From Membranipora membranacea (taxonomy: Eukaryota; Bryozoa; Gymnolaemata; Cheilostomatida; Membraniporidae): a stretch of DNA of 64,000 nucleotides. Position numbers and translations under genes: made by a program. This document shows, one piece after another, positions 1-12,000 of this stretch. Location of the stretch: NCBI GenBank assembly GCA_914767715.1, contig OU612069.1, positions 10,971,387 through 11,035,386 of the forward strand. Direction: 5' to 3'. Numbering within the stretch: the stretch's first letter is position 1; each line of letters starts with the position of its first letter. The notes under the pieces are model-generated. The model was not told the origin of the DNA, made no database searches, and saw nothing but the letters and a program-made list of their open reading frames with translations.

Positions 1-758
1 AAGCCTCAAACTGTATTCATTATTATGTCATTTATAATACTTGTGAAAACTGTACAAAAACCAATTTTCCTGTAGATTGTATTTCTATACATTCTCAAAT
101 ATCATCCTTTCATCTTTGCCTGCAAAAAGAGGCATTTTACTTTTTTCGTGTATTATTTTATCAATAAAGAGTTCATCATCATAATAATTACTAGCCTATT
201 AATCAATTGATTGATGAGTAAACAAAAATGGATTTCGGGTCATATAAATGTTATGAATTGCCTCTCATCCAACTTACATCTGGGTTGGATTCAAGAGGCA
301 GCCATCTGATTTGTCCAGCATCTTCAGCCATTATGATACAGTAGACAGATACAGTTAATGTAAAACAGTGAATAAACAAGAAGTTGCTGTTGTTTCCTTG
401 ATCAACAGAATAAGTTTTTTTTTCTTCAGCTCTAAAATGAATGAGCTAATCGATATGCAACATCAGCCAATTAAAACTCAAGTTACATCAGATTCGCCAA
501 TCAACAACTGCCCTTTATTCTAACAGCCATTCCTATTATTAACATTCTCTATTGTTTCCGGTCATGATTTTTGACAAATTCTAAAATCAAGGGTAGAGTT
601 TGGCCTAAATGTAGTGGTTTTTTATCCATTTATGTATAGCTTAGAGTCAAATTGTTTGGCAAATACATTGCATGGTCAACAAGGCTTTACTAATGGTCTT
701 CACTCTCATTAAATCATGCTGATAGTTGTCAGGTTTGTCTCTGAAGGTCACACAATAA

Positions 759-873
759 TAGGTATCTTGAGTTGCAAGCTGTATACTTGTTACTTTGCCA
801 GCCAAATGTCCATGATCATGATCATGAAAATTGGGCTGGCAAAGTATACATGCTTGTAACTCCAGATGCCTAT
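759..873. repeat. Imperfect palindromic repeat (MITE-like)
   Basis: The left arm (759-805) and right arm (826-873) are reverse complements with a few mismatches and one gap. They share the blocks gcaagctgtatac / gtatacatgcttg and tgccagcc / ggctggca. The centre is itself self-complementary (catgatcatgatcatg). No target-site duplication is obvious. This looks like an old foldback MITE. Confidence 0.6.
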
Positions 874-1108
874 GATTCTACCCTAAGCAGTCAAGATGCC
901 ATGTTGGGTTTATCATAGAACCTTCCAAACCTGTGCTGTGCTTGGTGCATTGAGTGATGTCATTAATTAAGTGTCATTACAGAAAAAGTCCAGTTCTGTA
1001 TGGGCAATACTATTACCCAGTTTTATGAAAAGAATCATAGTAGAGGGTTTGTTGGTGCAGCCCGTATTGCAATGTAAGACAAAGGTTAGGTACTTAGTCT
1101 GATCCAAC

Positions 1109-1278
1109 ACAGGAGTGTTGTAAGACATGTTGTACAGCTTTTCTTACAGCACTCAAGAACAATAGATTTTTTTACGATATATAGGCTGTAAAGCAATGTT
1201 GTATTGTATCTAAGAACACTGCTGTAGAGGCCTTAAGCGCTGTACGACATGTCCTACAACATTTCTTACAACACCTGT
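1109..1278. repeat. Inverted repeat with about 28-bp arms (MITE-like)
   Basis: The left arm, about 1109-1137 (acaggagtgttgtaagacat...), is the imperfect reverse complement of about 1251-1278 (...tttcttacaacacctgt). The motif ttgtaagacatgttgta is partly repeated inside. This suggests a short non-autonomous DNA element about 170 bp long. Confidence 0.5.
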
Positions 1279-1507
1279 CGCCAGGGACGGTTTTTAGTGC
1301 AGATCTGCATAATTTTTTGTAATGGGGGCTCAATTCCCTGTCCTGTGTGATGGGGTCAGTTCTTCGGCTTAAGTTAGGCTTAGGTTATCAGGCCCTATTA
1401 TGAAAGTCACAGAGAGACTTCAGCCCTTTTGCAATTGTCCAAAAAATAACCTTCTAATACAGTATTATATTTACTTTTCCTATTCTTTTATAAGCTAACA
1501 TGTGCTA

Positions 1508-4500
1508 ATGGATAAACCTAAAAAGCCCAAAAGAAAGTCTGAACATGCTATGATGAAAGAGCTCGCCTCCAAATGGCTCTGTGAAAATTGTGGGATCAGC
1601 CAGTCAGAGGGTGAGTAGACGTAACACATTCATAGTAAGTGTACTGTAATGTACTGTACTGATGATAGGCCTAAGCCTAATTCTCGGAGATTAAAGTTGA
1701 GCTACCTGGCCTAGAATCCACCCCCCCCCCCCCCCCCGTTTGCTACTTAAAATTCCTATAATAGGGTATTTTACAAGAATGTTTAATGATTAGAAGAATT
1801 TAAGTTAATCTTTATTGGCGATTAATCAAAAACAATTTAAATATTTTCTTTGTGGGATATACAATTCGCACTCGGCTATATGAAATCTTTTGTGAACTTT
1901 TCAAATTTTCATCTTTCATTTCATGAGACCTTTAAGCCAAATAGTTTATAGCAGTCAGCTCCACCCTTGTCTGATTAACAACTATTTTATTTTATCTAAT
2001 TTTGTAGGAAGGTTTGAGCAGTACATGAAAGAAATGCCGACAAAATGGCAGAGACATGGTGATCTTATATTATTCCCTGATACCTCATTTCTTCATGAAT
2101 GTTGGTCACAGCTGTCACAAGCATTCTGGGAAGGTAACATACCTCCATCCTTGGTGTATTTTTGACAATAAATCCCCACCATGTCTTTGCGGACCATAAG
2201 ATGAAAATTTCACATTATCATTAAACTTATATTTCTTGGAACTGAGGACCAGTTTGCGAGAAACTGTGAGGGTTATGATACCCACACTCTTATTTTGTCG
2301 ACAAGTAAAATCATATTTTAGAAGGCTTGTAGCAGGTGAATAGTTTATAATTTGCAGGCAGGTTGAATAAATATAGGATAGTTGCACTTAAAAATTTAAA
2401 TTGTGCAAAGGCTTTCATATTGACATGCTTGCCATGTTTTATTTTTAGAACTTGCAGGTTTGCTGAAGGTAAAGCGTCTGGGCTTGATGGGTAAAACACA
2501 GTCTAATGGATTCAGGCAGCCGACTGTAAGATTACTTCTAGGTGCGGACGGCTGGGCAGAACATATCGATAATGGTGTCAAGTGAGTCCTGCGCTATTTT
2601 GATCAATGAATTGAAATTACTCTGCTCTTAATTGAATACATGCAGTTTACTGAAGTTGATTGACTGATGTAAGTTAATTTCATTTATGTGACCTTCCATG
2701 AAGAAGGTATGGAATAATTTATTCTGCCACCATAGCAGTAAGATAAAAAAATAATTCCTAAGCCATCTGCATGTTATTATATCTAAACATTTGCACATAA
2801 ATGCACCTATAAATTCAGATGGATTATCATTGCACCGCAGCAACTAAAGTATTTCAAATGAAAACCTGACCAATATGCGATTGAAAAATAGGTAGATTCC
2901 AATAGCAAAATGTAAATAAGATAATTTATGGCCTTTTTTGTGTTACCATTGCTACAGTGCAGTAATAATCTTATCTTGGATACGATCTGCAAGCAGTGTT
3001 GTATCTCATATTATTCCGTAACATGTTGCAGATATTGTTTTGCTGTGATGAAGTTTCGCCCAGACTGAAAAATTGTCAGTTTTAATCTCATGTTAATTCT
3101 AGGTGAATTGCAAGGCACTTATAGCCAAAAAAATCAAGGCTTAAATTGAATGACTAATTTTGAAGTTCATTTAATAAATTTTTTTTTAGAGACTACCCAG
3201 AGACCAAAGCATGTTGTAGTCAGGCAGTTGCTTATGTTAAAGTTAGTGTCAGTTTTGCATGGTAAGGAAATCGATGCTCCACTTGGCATGAATTGTTGAT
3301 GGTGGAAGGAGTGCCTTTGCTTTGGTCTCTGGGTAGTCTTTATTTTTTTACTTTGTTACAGATACTGTTTTGATGTTACGAAGACGATGTTTAGCTCAGG
3401 TAATATAACAGAGAAGGTGAGGGTAGCTAAGTTTGATTGTACTAATCAGACAGTAGTAGATCTGTATGCTGGTATAGGATATTATACTCTACAGTATCTT
3501 ATACATACTAGAGGTTAGTCTGAAACAGGTGCTGCATGATATTCTGATTTATAAATTATGAGTTGTTTGGAGTGTGGAGATCCCAGACTATATAATTCAG
3601 AACTCCTTTTAAATCAGATACAGAATTTTAATCTTTTCAGCCAAATCTCAATGTAGGATTCAGACTAAATCATGTGCTACCGAGAGGTTCAAATTTTCAC
3701 CGATTCTATGAACAAAATTTTGCTTACATATATGGTTCAGAAGAAAAACTAACATTAAAGAAAAAAACAGACAAAGGTTAATTTATCCGTTCTGTTTTCA
3801 AGTGGTCAGCGTTGCTTTCGTATTCGTGAATATGGAAGTTGTCTACTCTTTGTCAGTCTGGAGACACCTTTTAACTATGCCACCCTGTTAGCAGCACCCA
3901 CCAAAGAATACATCAGTCTACACCCTACCTGAACTGATATTGTGTTTAATAGCAACCCTACTCGGCTCAGTTCTGCCAGTTTGCTTCCATTGTATGCATA
4001 TATAACCTTGTATCACTTATGTTGTCGCACATTTGTAAGCATTATTAGGGAATTTACACTGCTAGGGAACGAAACAGACTCGCCTCAGCTCCTTTGCAAG
4101 AGATGTCGGTTTCCTGTAAAGTTGTCTATTTTTTTATGATGTACACGTCTGACACTTGTGTGTATGTCATCTTCTCTTGGCAAATCGGCTGCAAAGGGTG
4201 CGAGTTTCTGTATCCAATAGAACTCAAAGTTTAATCGCCTGACTTATGAATGAATCAGAGCAAATCTGAAAAGAATTTTTTGAACAGTTCAGGTTCACTG
4301 CCTTGTCAGTTAGTTATACAGTGTAATCCTCTTAATTCAGACTTAATAGTTCAGAATTATTGTTAATTCAGACAAGAAAAATTGGTTCCTTCAGCCAAAC
4401 TTCAATGCATTCCACTGTCACTTAAAGGGCAACCAAGGTTTCGCAGCAATGCGTTAATGGGTAGTAAATAATGTGCTAGGCAGCATCAGCTTTGTGTATT

Positions 4501-7259
4501 ATGCGATGCAAAACTCAAGGTAGTTGCTGACTCTAAGCTGGGTAACACTTCAGTTTAGGGGACGTTCCAAGACATTGCTGTAATGATGATAGAGCACAGG
4601 CTAAATAATAACAGGAACAGGAAACTGCTCCTTGGTATTCTATTTTAGCTGAGTTTGAGTACCTGATGGATGAAATGTTTCACAAGAATTCCGGCTCAAT
4701 AATCATCCGAATTAGATTTTGTATTTTTCCATATGCAGAAGGTGCAATCTGCTATTAATCAATGAGAAGTTGTTTGAAACCTTGGTTGCCCTTTAATTCA
4801 GACTCTGCTTGATCGGGACAAAGTTTGGTTTGATTTAAGTGAACTGCACTGTATAGTGGTATCAGTGAGGTACTATATATATATTAATGTTTTAATGTTC
4901 TGTTTGATTATTAGCCTCCCATGTACATGCCTGTGAATGGAACCCAGACGCTGTGACAGCATTAAGAAGAGGAGTTGAGAGAAATAAAGTCAGCAATAGA
5001 TGTACTGTGTACCCAGGGGATAACGCAAAGGTAAGTGGAGGGGATTGGATCTTTTAGTCTCAGAAACTAAAGTGGGTTTGCTGTCTTAGATACGAAAGTA
5101 AAAGTGTTGCATTCGCAATCATGATACATTTGCTTCAAGCCACCAGCAACTTTAGGTGTATCTACTCGTGAATATCATAATAACTAGAGTTTGGTATTGT
5201 TGATCTGAGGAGTGGGTTGACTTGATATAAAGTAATTCGGTGAGTAAATGTAAACTATGCATAATGTTGACTATTTTAAGCAAGCGGGTGTTTAACTTCT
5301 CAAAGGTCTTTAGTAAAATAATAGCTTTTCTTTTTTATATGTTCACCCATTCCTTTTTTTACTTTTGCAGGCAGGACTTGTTGATGTTGCTGACAGGATT
5401 AATCTAGGACTGCTGCCGACGTCACGTCCTGGATGGTCTGCAGCATGTAGAGCTCTGAAGCCTACAGGAGGTTATCTACATATACATGACAATCTAAAGT
5501 TAGTTTAACCTTAGAAATTGAAATCTCTGTGATTACAATTTCCTAGGTCTGTTTTGTACCGCTGTTGGCCGGTCTTACATACAGCATTATGCACATCTAT
5601 TAAACAAAACTGAGGGGTATGCAGTCGTATCCATCATCACTGGCGGAATTTTAGGCAGCATCTGCCTATTATCGGATTTCATCAATATAGATTATTTGCA
5701 AAACTTTGGTCGGACCCACAGGGGGCTACCTATATGTGAATAATTGAGAAATTTGGTTTCAGAATCGTATGTTAAATATTTGGTATTACTTACTTATATT
5801 GACGTTTGTAGCACCAAAGAAAAAGGTAAAGAAGAATCTGAACGTGAATACACAGAGTCCACCAAAGCTGAGATCAGGTCACTATTAGCTGAGATCAAGC
5901 CTAGCACAGGTAACTTTTTGTTTATTACAAAAGCCCTGATATATTCAGAGAAGATGCAACCTTTTCAAGGACCAGCCATCTCTTCAAAACCTTGCGATTG
6001 CACTGTCTTTTGATAATCGTTCTATTCAGTTATCATCAGGCATTGCATCAGTAAAAGTCAAGCTGATTATTATCAAATTTTCACATCATCACATCATCGA
6101 CAAATTAATTAGTGCCTTTATTGAATCACACATACTTCATTTCATTGTTACAGTCATGATTTATTTTGATGGATTTTATCACCTAAATATACCTCCATAT
6201 CTGAATGGTTGAACACTGACAGCTCACCACAATAAAGAGGTCCAGCCTATCCTTTCTAAATTTCTCCAATTTTGTGACAGCCTTGCCACCAAAACCAGAG
6301 AACTAGTTATCACTGTATTTTCTGGTGTGGCTTAGCAGTCAGCTTCAAATAATTGACCAAAGTGGCCTCGGTTCAAGTTTCGATGGCGGAAGATTTTTTT
6401 GATGTTTTCATCTCAGGTTTATTAATGGGTATGGATGCATATTTCAAGGGCGAGCAAAGAGTTGACAGCGTAAATCGATCTAGGCAGACCTCAAAATCCA
6501 CATGGAAACATGGTGATTAGAATCTAACAGCTTGTCTGCTTTCTGTCACCAAAAGACAAGGCACCCTGTTTGTGTCTGGTGAACTTTGCATTGACAATTA
6601 CCGGCTCTTGTCGAAATAGAAACCACGAGTGCAACCCTAATGTTGAGTGGTGTTGAATTGTTTTGAATTAGAGTTTATTTTGAGAACTTTACTATCAGGT
6701 TTACACCAAGTGCCTTAGTTGCCTTTGTTGAGGACAGAGTGCTCAACTAACTCGTTCCCTCTAACGAAATATCTGTAGCACTTCAGGTGTTAGTTCCCAC
6801 GGCCCTCAACGCGAGCTAGAGCTGGCACAGTACCAAAACTGAAGCTTGGAAGTAGCAGTTGTTCTTTGGCCGAGTAGTTTTTTCCTACCAAGGTTACCAT
6901 CCCACCATGCTTTTGTTATCATCGGTAATACTTATTATAAGTACCCTAGACATCCATTTGTAGTAGGAATTTCCTAGCCAAAATTCCCCAATTGGACACT
7001 TACGGAGTTATGTCATGGGGTCAGACTTAGTTTTATACCAGTTCTATTATATAATCTCGGTAGGGTTTCCAGCTGAGTCATAATCCTTATAGTTTCTATT
7101 TAATTCCAAATCTTTGTTATCTTAGATATTTCTCCCACACTAGACATTCCTTATTTTGTAGACTGGCAGATACAAGCTCTACACTTAGAGAGAGTTAAAT
7201 CCTACGCACCACATATCTGGCACATAGTACTGGATCTTTATTGTCTCCCCATAACTTAG
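1508..7259 (+). CDS. TRMT12: tRNA wybutosine-synthesizing protein 2 (TYW2/TRMT12), 8 exons
   Basis: TYW2 transfers the 3-amino-3-carboxypropyl group of S-adenosylmethionine to the tricyclic base at position 37 of tRNA-Phe during wybutosine synthesis. Exons: 1508-1610, 2008-2133, 2449-2581, 3362-3513, 4915-5030, 5371-5498, 5812-5909, 7126-7259. All junctions are GT-AG and in phase, giving 329 residues. Visible motifs are WQRHGDL near residue 50, FSSGNITEK at 131-139, the SAM motif I DLYAGIGYYT at 154-163, HACEWNP at 176-182, YPGDN at 204-208, ADRINLGLLP at 217-226, and the conserved C-terminal VKSYAPHIWHIVLDL at 309-323. The protein is about 120 residues shorter than vertebrate TYW2 because it lacks the N-terminal extension. 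An in-frame stop at 1496 with no acceptor before the ATG supports this start. The core length resembles archaeal homologues. Assignment is confident; exon 1 is the least certain part. Confidence 0.93.
3190..3339. mobile_element. 150-bp MITE with 21-bp perfect terminal inverted repeats, in TYW2 intron 3
   Basis: Bases 3190-3210 (agactacccagagaccaaag plus c) are the exact reverse complement of 3319-3339. The arms diverge immediately inside. The element lies in the intron between 2581 and 3362, just before the fourth exon. The flanks are T-rich, so a target-site duplication cannot be defined. It is a non-autonomous DNA transposon by structure; the superfamily is unknown. Confidence 0.7.
6324..6390 (+). 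repeat. tRNA-like SINE remnant
   Basis: The stretch has an A-box-like ggtgtggcttagcagtcag followed about 40 bases later by a B-box-like ggttcaagtttcgatgg. This is the order of the internal pol III promoter of a Leu- or Ser-like tRNA. The cloverleaf is decayed, so this is a relic and not a tRNA gene. It lies in the last TYW2 intron. Confidence 0.35.
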
Positions 7260-9026
7260 CCTTGAAAAAAATTTGATTACTAAAACCATTAACATACTTT
7301 TTTATATATTTTTGACTTGAACCTATCAAGGCTAGCACAAACTAGCCTTTGATCTCTCCTCGATTTTCTTTAAGCCTCAGGATCTAGCAGGATCAAAGAT
7401 TGAAAAATGTTTTTAGTTAAACTGAATCATCACAAGTTCAGCTCATTGCAGTACAATGACGCTGCGCAGGAGTAGCTAATTTATTCTGAACATTACTGAA
7501 AGTCACTGTTTACACCAAGGAGTTAAACTTTAACGTTTAACTCCTTGTTTACACCAAGTTCAGCATTCTTTCAAATATTAGTATTTTGTGTTACTGTTTT
7601 TACTGTTTGAGGCAAGTGCTAATGTATTAATAAAACTTCTGATCTAAATAATAATATTTGTGTAAGTAAATCGGAGGAGTTTTTCTAGTGGCGGTTAACT
7701 GTGTTTTATTAATAGAAGCAATAAACCAATAAATCAATGATTGTGGTATTCTTGATGACTGTTTTGAGTTTTTTTTGTGTTTGTTGGATAGTCCATTGCT
7801 GCGTTATTCATTTCATTATGGCATCAATTGCGTAATTTTTTTGTTTTTAAACGTTTATTGACAAGCAATCTTCATCATTAAAATGATGTTCTTCCGAGTA
7901 TGCCAAGATAAAACAAAAATGAATAAATATGAATAAATAAATAAAAAAAAAATATGGAAGATAAAGACTAACAATGAAAATGACTATGTCTTAGACATGA
8001 AATACATAAATGCATATTGTCGGAACGACATCAAATTTTTTGCAGACCTGATCTGTTGCGGAAGGTTATTGAAAATTATAGAAAGATTGCAAAGAAATTT
8101 GTTTGATGGAGGTTTCAGATAATGCGTGTCTCTCATCTAATAATTCTGAGTATGGCTTTGTACTACACACTCAGTGAATTTCAAGATCTAGTCTACAAAT
8201 ATAACTTGCAAATCCTTGATGTGGAAATATTGTTATGCAGGTAAGTAAGCTACTGTTTGTCTGTATTGGAAATCTGCAAGGTTTGTGAATACACACAATA
8301 TATGGGCTGATCAGTGATACTTGTGCTAAAAACTAGAGGATGGACACATCCAATGTTAGAATCTATCTGCCCGATGACTTGCAAAAACTGAAGGATTTCA
8401 AGTTTAGCAAACAGCACTACTGATAAGATTACATACTAGGCACTGGACGTGTGGAATACAAAACTTATCGGCAATCTCACCCACCTTAACCTAGAAAATT
8501 ACAAACATGATTTAATGTCAGATGATCACACGTTTGTATTTACAGGCAACCTTTTTCCATCACTGTGTCATACGAAAGTGTGTGTGTGTGAAAATTGGTG
8601 GCATCAACCACTAGGAATATACCTCGCCAACCACGTTCTAAACAAAAATAAACCTCCCCCTTCCCAATACATTGAGATATCACAGTCATTGTATATGCAA
8701 GTTGTTATAGTTGTATCAATTCACAACAAATTTTTCCCTTTTGTTTCATCATAAAGGCAAATAAGCCAATTGGTTTACGCAGCCAAAGAATCATTTCAAG
8801 GTTGTTGTTGGGGAACTGTTGGGGAAATCCATTATGAGTCATCATTGTCCCGTGTCACCATTTGTAACACAAATCGCCCCATACACGCTCAAGATTATCA
8901 TCGTGTAAATAATATTTTATATGAATTTGATACATATTGTTATCATAAGACCTTGGCTGCTCATTGTAGCTAGCTGCACCCACAGAAGTGGGTAAACACA
9001 ACAGCCTCTGGTTATTTTCTGTTGGC
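7260..9026. other. Intergenic stretch between TYW2 and the next gene
   Basis: A possible TYW2 poly(A) signal AATAAA is at 7629-7634. A small perfect hairpin (gagttaaac ... gtttaactc, about 7519-7544) is set in a duplicated tttacaccaag flank. The rest is AT-rich, with short open frames such as 8449-8754 that show no homology or splice logic. No gene is seen. Confidence 0.5.
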
Positions 9027-12000
9027 ATGGAACCACCGGATAATAAAAGACGTAGGATTAGTTCTTCTGAGTCTTTGGTAAATATCTTTCAATTTATTTG
9101 AATGTGAAATCTGAAATAATTGCGTAGACAAAACAGATGTGACATAGAATAGGTTTTGATGACTCGTAAAAATGCTTTGTGTACTGTCGATATTGAATTT
9201 CTCATGATTTAATTTTAACTTGAAGGCTTCTCGTCCAGCGATTCTTTGCTTACTCACACCTCAAGAAGTTGCGCAGCTCCAGTCTACCAGAGGTGAATTT
9301 GTGTCATCTCTGATATATCAGCCTCAAACCCAGCCTGCTACAGCCTCTCAATTTCAACAGTATGAGACTATTGAAGCTGATGGAGAAGAAGATGATGACA
9401 TGCCTGTAAGTCTTTAGTCTTATTGAGACGAAATCTGGCTTATCACAGAGTTCCTTCATGCTTTTTACCATCTTGAATGGGCTGGAAATCCTATGGAATA
9501 ATGGGGTACCCACATGGATGGCATCTTTCTTTTGGACTGTTTGCAGTTCTTCACCCTGTGACCACATTCTGGCAGTAGTGATGCAAACAGACAAATTTGG
9601 AAAAATATAGGTCATTGTTTATACATTGCATCTATGTGGCAACTATGACGATTAATGCTCTATTCCTTGTCCCGCATGATGTTGTACCAAGTGTGGCCAA
9701 TGTTTTTGAGGTGTTGCATTAGAGGTTGACTCTTGATCACTGGGCCAGAAGCTGTTTTGGGCTTCAATAAGTTGTGAAAACCAGAGCTCTAATTATCAGC
9801 AAACTTCAAGTTACATTTATTTTTGCTTGCAGGGATGCTTTGCATTTGTCTCAAAAAAGCCTAAAAACTCTAAAAAGAGCAAAGAGAAATCACCGAAGAA
9901 AAAGAAATCTAAAACTAAACAAGCTTCTAGCGACACTGAACCAGTTAACCAAAACATCAGATTAGCTAGTACAACAACACCGTCACCATCTGAGCATGTA
10001 TGTAAAAATAAGGGGTTGGGCCTATTTCTTGGTTAGCATGCCTGGCTTCCAGCACATAAGGTCCTGGTTAAAAACCAGCTGCAGTCAACTGCCTACAAGT
10101 ATATTTTTCATTCAAACAGTGAACAATTTTCCACCCGGGCCCTTGGACTTAATTAGAGCCCAGATTCATATTCCTTCCAATTGCTTTGTGTAATTAGAAG
10201 CAATCAAAATCTCACACATGACCTTGCTTTTTATTGGATATTAGTTAACCTTCAAGTGAAATCTCAATTTTCAACACAAATAGGACTAGAGAGAGCATAG
10301 GGTTGATGTCATGAGTGGCTTATTTTTTTATCTTAGACGTTTGTAGCATGTTTGCTAATCTGAATAAAAGTATTAAAAAATAACCATGGGCCAAAAGTAG
10401 AGCGGCTTTGCGCAGTTGTGTTACCTCTTGGTGGATAATGGGTGCAATGTGTCTTCAAATTTTTCAGCCACAGCCAAATCAGCAGGGTGTACTTCTACAA
10501 CCTCTAGATCTAACAGGAGCATGGAATCAAAGTTTCAATTTTCCCACAACTCGAAACTTTCAGGTACATCCTAGCGCTTGATTATTCGTTGCCTACCGTG
10601 TCATCCACAAAGTAAATATATCACGAATCACGGTTAACATCATTTCTGATTTTGACAGAGTGCTGACTAAATTTTATTAGGGTAATTGCATCATACCGTA
10701 GAATAAGCCTCATTGTTCACTGACATTCCACCTTCTGTGATGAAAGTTAATCAATTATCCCTGTTGACTGCTCCCTTATTGAAAAAAAAAACATCATGTG
10801 AACATTGTATTGTTTGTATGAATGCTGCCTTTACTAGAACTTCATGATTAGGGGTTACTGTAACATAAAATAAGACAATGCAGTATCTTGGTCAATAATC
10901 AAGGGTGATATCAATTACATTGACTTGTATTGATTTGGAAATATCACCAAGCGTGTGAAAATTTTAAAACGAAGGCTTTATAAATACGTTACCTGCATAT
11001 GCCTATACTTACGCAAATATTTTGCCTTGATTCACTGGTTGAATGTTCTATTTTTCCCTTGTGCAAACCAGTTACCTGCTCACATTTGTAGTTTCATAGT
11101 GAAAATAGTTTCATCATCTTTTTCTATAACCATTTTCTCTGTTACAGAATCAGTTTCAGCATCAGCCGCCACCTAATCCATTTGCTATCGGTAGTTTCGG
11201 CAGTCCATCTGCAACATCCTCTACTAGTATTAATAACCGATTCAGTTATGGATCATCTACCTATGATGTAAGCTAAGGTGTAGTGCTGCACCAATGCTAT
11301 AGCCCTAAAATCTTTTACATCGTACCCTGGACTGGCTTATTAATTGACACAAGTATATTACAGAAGTTCAAATGCAAAGTGAGAAAGAGACCTTTCTTTT
11401 TCCATCCTTGACATCTTGGATAATCAATATATCCCGAACAAACTCCAAACTCTTGGATTGTTAGCTATTTATTCTACATTGTGGTTTATTGAGGTTTCAT
11501 ATTCATAGTCTAGTGCCAAAGTATTTTCATCAATGTTCAGAGCGTTCTAGACCACATGATATCTGCACGCTCTAGCTTCTTGACATTGTCTTTTTTTTCA
11601 TGTCTGTGCTTTAGTACCCTCCATCTCTAAAGCGAAGATCTGGAGATTCAGGGATGGCTTCTCCTTCATCAAGTCATGCACATATGGATGCCAGACCAAA
11701 GACATACAGACATTCTGCAACATCTCCTAATACCACACGTCTCTCAGCCAAAGGTGCCCTTCCTCAATTTAACAGCGTTGCAGAGGCATCCCAGAGCTAC
11801 GCAAACATTGAAGAAAAATCTGTAAGTATTTTGTTTCAATTTTTCGAATGCCCCTTATATTTTCTACGTAGTGGTTTTTAGGAGTTTAATAATTTCAATG
11901 AAAGAAAATTTGTTAACATAACTCTAACATGTTTAGCAGTGATCACAACATTTTATTAAAACTTTGTTGTCATCTGAATGCCATGATACAAATACAGCAG

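Larger units (their letters stand above)
1..1507. other. Upstream non-coding region with two hairpin repeats
   Basis: No open frame here joins the first TYW2 exon. The frame in front of the ATG at 1508 is closed by a TAA at 1496-1498, and no AG acceptor lies between that stop and the ATG. Two imperfect inverted repeats occupy part of the stretch (759-873 and 1109-1278, listed separately). The remainder is AT-rich with no recognisable gene. A promoter was not identified. Confidence 0.6.
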
